A stretch of DNA of 64,000 nt, taken from the NCBI GenBank assembly GCA_014905825.1, contig JACGCN010000035.1, positions 124,001 to 188,000 of the forward strand. The letters are read 5' to 3'. The stretch comes from Lyophyllum atratum. Its lineage: Eukaryota > Basidiomycota > Agaricomycetes > Agaricales > Lyophyllaceae. This document shows positions 22,988 through 33,092 of the stretch, one piece after another. Under the pieces are notes generated by a model, which saw nothing but the letters and a program-made list of their open reading frames with translations, did no database searches and was not told the DNA's origin. The number at the start of each line of letters is the position of its first letter. The first letter of the stretch is position 1. Made by a program: the position numbers and the translations under genes.

Positions 22988-24051
22988 GTGATAGATCAAG
23001 AAAGGGGCCAGAGAAGGATCTCACGAATGACACACAGACCGCATCGAAGAAGCGGTCTTCTGACTGTGAAGTACCACGGAATGTAGATGGCAGGGTTCTA
23101 GCCTGCCTAGTCGAGAAGTTCAGAGAAGTCTGCTGACAACATGTTCGGATGAGGAGACAAAAAGAAGAGGGTACAAGGATGATTAGATCTCGTATGCGGT
23201 GTTTCGCGACCGTCCTATTTCCAAACGATGGTTCTCGTGATAAGGCCGATAATAGTTATCAAGTGCTCTTGCACAAATTGCCCGGGCCGATTGTTACGGA
23301 GCTTCGATCAATAGTTGGCTCGACGCTCCAGACCAAGCTGCTGCAAGCATGTGAAGACGCGACTGATCCTAATCAAGAACTTTTTTGTCTTCCACTTCTC
23401 CGGTGAGGTTGGTCTGGGTGTAGAGTCCAAGGTCGCGTCTGGTAGTCCGCTGATGCTGAGCTGATCAGTGGGTGCTTAACGACGCGTGGGGTGAGAGCGA
23501 CGTATGACGCGTTGTGATGACGGTGGATATATAGCCTAGACGAATTCAAACATCTTGGTGAGTTGAAGAAGTTCCCAAGAAGTTCCGGTGTATCATGACT
23601 CATGAGTATATGGTTAGTTTAGTGGGACCAGTGCAGCTGATTTCAAGGCAACCTGGGGTACAGTTGAGGCATACTCTAGCGTAAAGAAGACTGAGGAGGA
23701 GGCCTGAGATGTTGATGTGGGTGTTGTTCAAGAGCAGAGAGGAGCAGAGGACCATAAAGTTGACCTCGCCCATTATTTGGCATAGGGCACGAGAACAAAT
23801 ACTTCCTCCTCCGGTGTGTGCCTTGATAAATGGAGGAATCATTGATGGCGCATCACCGAACCTATCATTATTGCGAAGCGAACGCACCTTTCTGAACCTA
23901 TACCACCACCGTCTCCTTCTCCATCTCCAACCCTCCAATGCTTTACTTGCTCGCTGTCGATGGCGGTCCTCGGAGATGCATCCGCATTGTGTCACATGCA
24001 CACGACGCGACGCGTACGCGACAAGTTGTCAGCCATTCAACAAGCTTTTTG
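22988..24051. other. Intergenic region before gene B
   Basis: No recognised gene. The open frames here are short and show no conserved domain or consistent exon structure. Confidence 0.45.
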
Positions 24052-24059
24052 TATAAATA
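24052..24059 (+). promoter_or_regulatory. TATA box of gene B
   Basis: TATAAATA lies 47 bases before the ATG at 24099, at the same spacing and in the same context as in gene A. Confidence 0.65.
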
Positions 24060-24098
24060 GAGCCCACTGGCTCGATCGTCTTTCTCCAGTTAACCATC

Positions 24099-25781
24099 AT
24101 GGTCGCCCCACTCTTCCTCATCGTATTAGCCCTCGCTGCCCTACCCTCTGTCGGTCCTGCGGGTGCCATCGTTGCCCCACAGCCCGTCGCTGCTCCCTTC
24201 ATCGCCAATCCCGCTCAGGTTCCCCTCGACGCCGTTGCAAATGCAGCTGCGGCCGAGCTTCTAGTGAACGAGACTCGCCGCTGTGCGGCGATCTCCTTCC
24301 TCAACAATAGCGATCTTCTCTCTCGCAAGTTCGGTCTGCTCATGGCGACTGCCACTTCGAAGAGATTACTCTCTACTGTCACCTCTACCTCTCCCATCCC
24401 AATCCCTCATTCCTCCGTCAGCCTCCACCCTCCTCCCCACCATTTCTCAATCACAACATCCGCCCCAACTGCAACAGTGTCCATTCTTCTCCCATCCTCA
24501 GCCATTCCCACCGTCTCCCTTCCAGTGACTGTCCTTGACATCGCCCAGCCTCAAATTGCGGCAACCTCCGATGCGTGTCGCGAACCATTCTATGCCATTG
24601 GTTCCTTCAACGGTACGGACCAGCTCATCCCTCCCGGCCCAATCTGCGGTACAAGCAACGGACCCATACAGCCCACCGCCATGGTCGCCATCATCCCGCC
24701 AAAGACTACTGTCACTTTGATCTTCGACGGCCCGACTATCGATGTCACCGCTTTTGCCATCGACGCCCCAATGGCGACGGCCAATGCCACGCTTCCTGCG
24801 CCTGTCGCCAACACGCCTACGGCGACCACCACTCTCATAGACGACAACAACATCAAGTTCCGCGACGTGATAAGCTTGGCCACGGGACTCTTCGCCGTCG
24901 TTCTTAACTCCTGGTGGACCGTGGCGGGCGTGATGGTGCGTCTCTCACCTCCTCTTCTCCATCATGCCCAACCTCATGATTTCCAACAGCTCGCCTTTAT
25001 CGCCTTCGGTAGTCGCTTCCCATTCTGGGCCGTCATGGGCGATGTCGAAACGAAGGCAATCACCCCCGTAAGTCGCTTCCTTTGCTTGACACATCCTGCC
25101 TATCATTGACATTGTGCCATGTCAGAATGACATGCCCCTCGTCGTCGATATTGGCAACGCCGTGGTCGATAGAGGGCCTATTGTATGTTTCCACCTTCAG
25201 TTACTGTTTTGACCCTCGCCCATCACCTGTTCTTTAATAGCTCGCATTTATCACCTTCGGTAGCCGCTTCCCATTCTGGGCCGCCGTGGGCAATGTCGAA
25301 ACCAAGGTCATCACCGTAAGTTGCTTCTTTACTTGACATATCCTCCTCTCACTGACATCGTGCCACGTCAGGATGAGAGGCCCCCCGTTGTTGATATCGG
25401 TAACGCCGTGGTTGATAGAGGGCCTATTGTATGCTTCCATCTTCACTTACTTCTTTGTCCCTCGCTCATCGTCTTTTCTCTAGGTCAAGGATGGTGTACC
25501 CCTTGCCGGCGTAGATGTCGTCGAGGACCCTGTGGCCGTTGAAAGAGTCATCATCGTGCGTTACATTCTCTTTTTTTCTTACCTCTTCAGCCCGCTGATT
25601 CCCTCTCCTGTAGGTCAACAAGCCCCATTCGGAGGGGACTCCATCGATGCCAAGCCCTGCAGTCCTACGCCGCTCCCCTCCCGCTCGCATAGTCTCCGGC
25701 AGGCGCTACAACAAACCCAAACCCCGCTCACTCCCGAAGGTGACCTCCGCAACACTTGCGAAGGTGTGCTCCGGGAATTGA
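24099..25781 (+). CDS. Secreted/membrane protein B with duplicated exons
   Basis: The signal peptide is MVAPLFLIVLALAALPSVGPAGA. A long Ala/Thr/Pro/Ser-rich ectodomain with several N-glycosylation sites follows (SVSLHPPPH is shared with A), then a hydrophobic segment (VISLATGLFAVVLNSWWTVAGVM, about 24875-24935). Six short exons, all joined in phase 0, follow. The pair LAFIAFGSRFPFWAVMGDVETK... / NDMPLVVDIGNAVVDRGPI is repeated as LAFITFGSRFPFWAAVGNVETK... / DERPPVVDIGNAVVDRGPI. Then come VKDGVPLAGVDVVEDPVAVERVII and a basic tail ending AKVCSGN, TGA at 25779-25781. Each unit may add a second hydrophobic stretch (FPFWA). Family unknown; paralogue of A. The exon phases make the duplication translationally neutral. 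Confidence 0.6.
24990..25483 (+). repeat. Tandem exon-pair duplication inside gene B
   Basis: Two direct copies, 24990-25240 and 25241-25483, each contain exon, intron, exon, intron. Both exons and both introns are similar between copies (for example ttcggtag-cgcttcccattctgggcc and gtcgatagagggcctattgta). Gene A has one equivalent pair. Confidence 0.85.
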
Positions 25782-26213
25782 GCTCGTCGACGGTTATCAA
25801 CAATCATCAAGGCATCGACATGTATTCTATTCTTCCCGGCGCGGGCGCCCTCACGCATATACCCCTATCCCAACCTCATCCCTCTTCCACACCCTCTTCC
25901 AGCCGACTACCGACATCAACTCAATACACATTCTTCAGTCCTGCGCCGCCCCCCTCCTCCTGCTCGTATAGTCAGCGGCAGGCGCTACAACAAACCAAAC
26001 CCCGCTCACTCCCGAAGGTGACCTCCGCAACACCTGCGAAGGTGTGCTCCAGGAATTGAGCTGGTCAACGGTAATCAACAATCATCAAGACATCGACATC
26101 TATTCTATTTCTCCCGGCGCGGGCGCCCTTATGCATATACCCCTATCCCGACCTCATCCCCCTTCCACCACATCCTCTTCCACCCGACTATCGACGTCAA
26201 CTCAATCCACATC
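25658..26213. repeat. About 278-bp tandem repeat spanning the 3' end of gene B
   Basis: Two copies lie in direct order with period about 278 bases (ggcaggcgctac at 25698 and again at 25976). The first includes the last coding exon of B. The second repeats that exon with a small indel, after the stop, so it is not translated in the same frame. A partial third copy merges into the 3' flank near 26160. Confidence 0.8.
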
Positions 26214-26860
26214 CTTCCGAGAACCGTCCGCGATCCCCACCCATAGTACCTGTCGACTCGGACGCGAGCTGATGGCGAACCGGGGCTGGATATCGTCTTT
26301 GACGGCCGACCCTTAGTACCACGGTGACTTGGACGCAAGTTCGCTGTGAGAACCGGGTCGGACTCTCGGTTGGGGGCCCCTAGTACCATGTCATCTCGGA
26401 CGCGAGTTCGATGTGTGAACGGGGTCCGGATTCGTCGTTCGGGACTCAAGATCTGGATATGGATGTGGACGGTCGACCTTCCCGCGGTACCCGCTCCATG
26501 ACTGTTGGATTCTTTGCTTAGACTCGGGACTGCTTGCTGGATCTGTTTGGACTCGGACTCGTGAACATAAAGAAGATATAAGCGCCCTTGGCATGGATTC
26601 TCGTACTGGAACCGAATGGATGGAATACATATTGCTGGACGTTTCGTTTACATAAATTATCATATAAATTATCTCTAGGTGCTTCGGACACTGTGGACTT
26701 GGATGCAAGCGGATACTGCTGGATATTGCTTCGGACTTCTCTACCTCTTTTATCTCATAATTCTCCTGCCTTTGTAATGTATAGATATAGCATCGGGATT
26801 ATCTGGATCGAACACAATCTATCCCTTTCTTCTGTTCTCTCGTTCAAGTTGTACTCGGAG
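26100..26860. repeat. 3' flanking repeat, copy 2
   Basis: This is the counterpart of 21400-22170, downstream of gene B. The most similar stretch is about 26245-26400. No gene lies within it. Confidence 0.7.
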
Positions 26861-27011
26861 TAAATGATTCTTGATCTCGGCCCGAAGGTGGTTCACACGA
26901 TTAGCTGAGATTCAACTACGTAGTCAGTATGTACACGTCGTGCCACGACACGAACTTTCAGAGATATTAGTGACTGCGCGATTAAACGCATGGCTCAAGC
27001 GCTCAAAACCC

Positions 27012-28406
27012 ATGCTCACTGTGAACGTTAAGATGCCTTCAATCGCGGCTGTCTCTATGTCCGCATTGGCAGCGGCTATAACACTTTCGGTATATGCTGG
27101 CCTCCGCCGATGGAACGCACCAAAAATAAAGGGAAACCGACGGCCCAGTACGTCCTTCAAGTCGATTTAGTCTGACTGAGTAGGATTACGAGGCCTTGCA
27201 GCGTTTTGGGGACTCTATATTGATCATACAGGTCGATTTATCATCTGCCAGGGGACCACCGTGATATCAAGACAGCGACTTGTATGGGACAAGACCACCC
27301 GTGAGGTTACCATCACCGCTTGGGGGGCCGACGTCTCCGTCGATGAGGTGTTCGATATTTGGCAGCATATCGACGACGAGGAAGTCCTTTCCAATGCTCT
27401 TAATGCTATCAAGCCTATATTTGGTGTGTTCCAATTGTATGTACGGTAGCACTCACTTGACTCTGCGTACACAGCATCGGCGTCCGGTCAGGCTCGGCAC
27501 TGCACATTCGTCGGTCCATACTCGCTCAACCAAGAACATATTCGACTATTTACATTAGCACTCGTGTCTACCGGAATTTCAGACTATGTCTATCACTTTA
27601 CTGTGCACTCCGCAGTCATAAACGGCCTTGGACTGCCTCTCAACTCGGGCGACATTTCCAACATCGCCATCGTCTTTCCCGATAGTACTTCTATCCTCAT
27701 ATCCCCCGAAGAGACCGCCAACAGCGCGCTGCACAAGATGCATGCACACGAGACGACTGTCTCTGCCGTTACTTCCGAGATGCGGAACCTTGAGCAGATT
27801 ATTCTTCTGGAGAATGAACTGGTCAAGCCGAGCGATTATACCCCTTACATCAGGCAGGAAAATTTGGATATCATCGCCCTTGGTGCATCATTGTGGGCCA
27901 TCCGTAGAGGAGGCGGGGCTCCGTTTTGGATGACCCTCGCGCCACGCATTAGCATCGCCATACTTGATTCTGCAGCACAGCGTGTCGTGCATCATGTGCT
28001 TGGCCATTCCACCAGTTCTGGGAAGGCAGGCCAGGTCATCATCACCACCGTCGCCGATCATCAGAGCAGCGTTGAAGTGCAAGTCCTGTACAACGAGAAC
28101 CCGTGGACTTCGCTCTCCCTGCGTGGGATCCCTGCTGCGATGGCAGGCGAGGTGGATATTCTATTTTCTGTGGCTGTTACGACCGCAGGCGATTACGATG
28201 AACGGGAGGTGATTCTTCAACTCGTTGATCTAAAATCCGGGATCCGTGTCTCTCGACGGGTGCTTCTGGACGAGTCAGGCGACGCACGGACTGGGGGCCC
28301 CACACAGGTAACGATATATTCCTAACTTACATGCATTCAGGTACTCAGACGACTCACAGATAGCCTTGTCAAACACCCAGAGCACTGCACGTCCTATATC
28401 ATCTGA
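27012..28406 (+). CDS. Hsp70-like membrane-anchored protein, divergent
   Basis: The ATG at 27012 (or 27033) starts a hydrophobic N-terminus (AAVSMSALAAAITLSVYAGL), likely a signal anchor. Three introns are inferred (about 27150-27180, 27438-27474, 28308-28341). The exon 27564-28307 ends with features matching the end of the Hsp70 ATPase domain and the substrate-binding beta-domain: IALGASLWA resembles the family 'DEAVAYGAAVQA', LAPRISIAI resembles 'APLSLGI', and TTVADHQSSVEVQVLYNE then LRGIPAAMAGEVDILFSV resemble 'STYADNQ...VYEGE...GIPPAPRGVPQIEVTF'. The canonical N-terminal 'GIDLGTT' phosphate loop is not seen and the linker 'LLLLD' is degenerate, so it probably does not hydrolyse ATP like a normal chaperone. 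The C-terminal lid is missing. This is a family inference from patterns, not a search. Confidence 0.5.
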
Positions 28407-28521
28407 CTGGGATTTGTTTTGCATGGATCGCTCACTTGTATAGTTCGAAAGAACGCTATACGATGTGCGAGTCGTTGCGAGGAAACAGACATTCTATGAA
28501 GACAAGTACTACTCTACTCAT

Positions 28522-31464
28522 CTACAACCCACAGTGACCAAACGCAGCCAGCATCATGTCGCTCGCTCCACAGAACGATGGTTCTCCTTCAGCTGCCCAT
28601 TCTGGCCCAATACATCGCCAACTTCGATGTGGAGTTACGCTGGTCGAGGAGCACGGCACACTGGCCATCTCGCCGGCTTTTGTCTGCTTCCATATGCCAT
28701 CAGCGGGGCAGTCCGTCGAAGATTGGACGGGGATCAGGGAGTGACCGACGACCTGTAGGTTAGCATCGTCATTAGACATGCCCACTATGTTCACTACGAT
28801 CTGTACTTGCCGCGCTCAATAATTGATTATTCTTATCCAGATCGACAGCCCAAATGAGAACGCCGGGCATCGTACGCTTCAGGACGTACTCCAGCTTGGT
28901 GGCCAGTGTTGAAGCATCCTCGTACCTAGGCTCCGAGATCGTTTAGCACCGTAATGCCTTGCATCATGATAATCCAATACACACCCAATCCACTGATTGT
29001 CGTAGACTGGAAATTCCATCTGGTCAGCCTCTTGAGCCATGGAGCATAACGTGAAACTCACCCAAAGTCATAGTCTTGCTGGTGGAATTGTATGTCGGTT
29101 TAAGGCCTTTAGATTGAATGAGATAGTCTATCTCTCCGTACGATAGGAATCCTTCTCCGTCTTGAGCACCATCAGTAAACGTTGAGGAGGCTATCACAGC
29201 AAGGTTACCTGTACATGGGCCCTTGGTTCCGCCTCCAGAGAAGGGACATCCAGCGTCTTTACAATTAGGGTCGGAGAGGGTGAACGAACGACCGTAGAAA
29301 CCGATGCCGAGGTTGATTTTGCCCATCTTGACACCGGCTTTGAGAAGCATGTTTACCGCCGCGTTGATGTCTGGGATAGCGGTGTGGGGAAGGACGCCGG
29401 TGCCGAACTTGATGTCCCAGCTGCGCATCCCGTGAATAACGTTGACAAAGTTTGTTAGTGAGAGCCTGCAAACCTTCCATGGATATCCTAGGTGGTAGCT
29501 TTAGCGCCGCGAGCTTATATGGTAGTACGATGCTCACGTATGTCATCAGGTTGATCCAATTCGTATAATCTTGCATCTGCACTATTGGGAACTGTTGCAA
29601 ATACCTAAAGCAGTGATATACATAAGTAGCTGTCCAGTGCAGCCAAATTTCAGCGCACCAGTAAGACGCAGGGACAGTGAAACTGATTTGGAGATTTTTA
29701 CTTGAAGTCTTTGCGTAGAGTTCCTTCAAAAAAGCAAGGAAGTTTTGGCCGTCGGCATCGACGCCACCCCGTTCAGTTCCAGGATATTCTATGTCGACTA
29801 TTATCGGTGCATGTTTTCAAGAGCAGAACACAAGGACGAACCCCAATCCTGTATATTGATTCAGTTACATTAAAGTTAAAGCATTTCATACAGAAAGAAC
29901 GTACAATGTCAATACCATCGAAGCCGTAGGAAGTCAACCCGCTGATGATATTGTTGACGAATGTTGTTCGGCTGGACGACGTGCGAACCGCTAAAGAAAA
30001 TATGTCTTGGGTCGGAGGATCCTAGTAACGCCTGAGCCTACTGGGAGACCAAAATATGGGGCGAACGAAGCTTACGTTGAAGGCCCAACCGCCGATGGCC
30101 CACATCGTTTTAAGGTTGGGGTTGATCTTCTTCAGCGCCTGAAGCTCAGCAATGAGATCTTTGTCGTCACTCTGTGTTTCTATCAGCCTGAAGTCTCCGC
30201 GTGAAACTGCTCCAAAGGAGTACACGATGTGCGTGAACGATTTTGCATCCAAGTCGCTCGGTCGCACGGCGGGAAGAACGGTGTTGGGAACGCCATTGCA
30301 AGAACGGTGAGCAGACCCTAAAGTATGCAGGTAAACAATGGTGAGAGGTTGAGTCATGATAGGTGCGTACAGTTGCTGTAGTACCCGATGAGGTTGCGGC
30401 CGGGATTGGCTGAATTTGGGTGCATTCGGTTTCTCGACGATGTACTTTGAAGGAAAATGCTTACAGGTGCTAAGTCCAACTTTGTCAAAGTCGCTGATTT
30501 TCTGGCAGTTAGACTGGCAGCCAGTTCCGGGTGCGCCATCGGTGGTCTCGCAAAAGTCGTCACTAGTAAACTTGTGAGAAAATTGTAACCCGGACCGCGA
30601 CATGTATGAATCCCCTCACGTGAGACCGCAGAAGCCCCATCTATAGAACGTATCTGTAAGCACAGGATCTGTACGAAGTCATGACTGAGCGTACTTTCCA
30701 CAGCACGCATTGAGCGGGCATTTTTTGTTCCCAACGCTCTCAAGTCCACATGCGATCGCTTCAAAGGAGCAAACACATGAGTATATATCCACATTCAGGA
30801 CGAGTTGCGTATCTCACTGCTGTTCTGGGTAGGAAGGGGGGGCGTACCCGTCGACATGCAGATCTTCATGCCAGGTTGGAGACCAGAACAGCCGGTCCAT
30901 CTGCATGATGTCCAAGAATCACAAAAAAGCCGTGTAGGATACGACATAGACATACCGCCAGGTGTTCTTGTTCCAGGTGTCGATCTCCGCGAGCGTGACA
31001 TTGTATTTGACAGAAAATTGAGAGCAATCGGAACCGTCGATGACGTCCACGGCGAAGCACGAGCCGTCAGGGTTTGGTGAAGGACGCCTGTTGACGGAAA
31101 AATCAGTGACTGAGCTATACCAAGAAAACGGCACCATCGGGTGTTGTGAATTACTTGGATGGCAGCGTTCCCGAACTGCAGCAGACCCACTAAAGGTTTA
31201 TTAGTATAAGGTGAAAGAAAGCAATCCTCTAATTACCTGGTCGACCTGTAGAGTCGCGCAAGACAATTTCGGGTTGAAGGTCGTGAATTGCGCTGGTGTG
31301 ATGCCGCATTTGGTCGCAAGACTTGCACATCCATCGCCAGAAGCTACAGATATGATTCTGCAATCTGCTCGCTTGGCGTAGTGCGAATCCTGGAGGTGTC
31401 TCTTTGACGCGATGGCCAGCAGAGGAATCCCGGCGAAGGCAGAGAGCGATAGATAGGGCTTCAT
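28522..31464 (-). CDS. Secreted GH18 chitinase with LysM and CBM18 domains
   Basis: The start is the ATG at 31462-31464 with a signal peptide. Domain order: LysM 1 (about 31245-31360, SVASGDGCASLATKCGITPAQFTTFNPKLSC); a Cys-rich VCCSSGTLPS link; LysM 2 (about 30890-31090); a hevein-type CBM18 (about 30480-30770: CGLESVGNKKCPLNACCGKWGFCGLT, then DDFC and GCQSNC); then the GH18 barrel. The barrel includes NLIGYYSNW, FTHIVYSFGAV, MWAIGGWAFN, the catalytic DGIDIDWE (split by a microexon), WINLMTYDIHG, GKINLGIGFYGRSF and GVLIWAVDLD. The catalytic Glu and both Asp are present. A C-terminal Cys domain (CPADGIWKQT...) follows. Family knowledge: this is the LysM/CBM18 chitinase group found in ascomycetes and basidiomycetes that cuts chitin in its own or other fungal walls. 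It has about 15 short introns and roughly 700 residues. It is divergent from the LysM protease gene at 33093. Confidence 0.88.
29842..29848 (-). other. 7-nt microexon of the chitinase catalytic motif
   Basis: On the minus strand, an acceptor 'tatacag' is followed by GATTGGG and a donor 'gttcg'. The exons join as GAC ATT | GAT TGG G | AA TAT CCT, giving D-I-D-W-E-Y-P. Without it the frame breaks and the GH18 DxxDxDxE motif is lost. Confidence 0.75.
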
Positions 31465-33027
31465 CCGCGCAGTTTTCTGGTGGGATTTGAGTTGGAAACT
31501 CCAGACTTTCGGATGGTATAAATGTATTGTTCATGCACCGTACCGGTACCAGCGGGATACATTGGTAGGCTGAATACTACGAGGAATTGAAGCACATGGT
31601 CGCGTTGAGTCAGGAGGCATCCAAGACTCAGCAGAAGCAGGGCAGTACACTTCGCCGAGGTTGTCGGGAGTTTCAGTTTGCAATCCACGATGTCGAAGAA
31701 GTCGAACTCGAATTTCGAGCGTCAAGTACGGGTCGGTGTTATGACCCTGATCGACATGTCCGTGTTAGACTTACGCATGCATTACAGAACTCGCCTCGAA
31801 GAGGTTCTGCCATGGAACCGGTAATTGATCCGTCGGAGAAACGATGTCTCCTTCCTCTAGCGGGCGGGGAACCTAAAGCTGCGAAAGTGATGAGTTAGTA
31901 ATGCGTCGAAAGATAAGCCGTCTTTTTCCAAAAGCTGAAATCAATGAAAAACTTACGAACTACCAAGGAATTCAAATCAAGTCCATTTGCAACTTTTAGC
32001 TAGTTGACCTTAAAAAGTTGTTAAAAAGTGCCATAAATTCGCCATGCGATTTACATTTTGGTGATGCGGAGCGTGAGGCGGCAGCTGTATATGAGAACAA
32101 TTGGAAGCAGACGAGAGCTCGGTTGACCTCCGAGTCGGGCTCAGAGAGAAACAAGCGCTTACCAGTTGACCCCGGCGATTCGGAGAACTCTAAAAATAGC
32201 GACTCGCGCACCGACCACCGGTGTCGTGCCACATGATGTTTGTTTTATTCTGTCCGTTTCAGCAGTTTGAACAAACAACTCCAAATCAGAGAAGTTCGTC
32301 GAATCGCGCCGTCGCAGCAGGCCAGGGGCTAGTACTCTAGTGCCAGGCTGCACTGAGACTCGTCGGCAACCTTGTTGTTTGACTTCTCGTGGGCTTCATT
32401 GAATGTACTGGGTCGCATTCTTCATGACAGACTTCAGTCACAAAATTCGCCTTATGACCGAATCTTACCCAGGCTGTTCGTCCCAGTCTCGTGTTCGTGG
32501 TCTCTTCCGCTACGCCAAATTGCTGGAACACAAGAGCGCTCATCGGTCCGGAGAGCCTGAGTGAGTGTACATCGCCGCAGACTTACGGCATAAAGCGACT
32601 CATGATTTCCTTTTGACTAGCAAAAACTCAACGGTTCTCAACCCAACTGGACTCAAGCATATGGTCAGGCCAGGTCGGGAAGCACTAAGACTCTCCGGAA
32701 GCAGGATGCCGAGCACAACTCACGCCATTGTCGGGAGTTTCAAGTCGCCATGAAGAAGTTGGATTTCAAGCGTCTATCGCAGTACGGGTCAGGTACTTAC
32801 GCATCGTAGTGATTGATCCTGTTCGAGCTATTTTGGATGATGATGGCCAGGTTAACTTCCGCATGCATGACAGAATTTGTCTGGAACAAGAACTTCTGCC
32901 ATAAATCGGTGACCGATCCGTCGGAGGAAGTCTCCTCGCCTTATGGTAAAAGCTGTCTTTCTCCGATTGGTCAGGAATCTATGTCGAGAATTGCAAGTTC
33001 GAATGTTCCTTTTGCTGGCCGATAAAT
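31465..33027. promoter_or_regulatory. 1.6-kb divergent intergenic region with a direct repeat
   Basis: The region lies between the divergent LysM genes. Segments about 31646-31850 and 32725-32935 are similar in direct orientation, sharing tgtcgggagtttca, then gcatgcat, then tctgccat and gatccgtcgga. No gene is recognised. Confidence 0.55.
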
Positions 33028-33034
33028 TATAAAA
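33028..33034 (+). promoter_or_regulatory. TATA box of the LysM protease gene
   Basis: TATAAAA lies 65 bases upstream of the ATG at 33093. Confidence 0.55.
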
Positions 33035-33092
33035 TGATGGAGACGCGAGCTCGGACTCCGGCCTCGTATCGAATCCTCACCCAGAATTTCAT

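Noticed and set aside
29780..29960. Chitinase as inactive because the DxxDxDxE motif seemed broken
   Set aside because: The motif is restored by the 7-nt microexon with proper splice sites on both sides.
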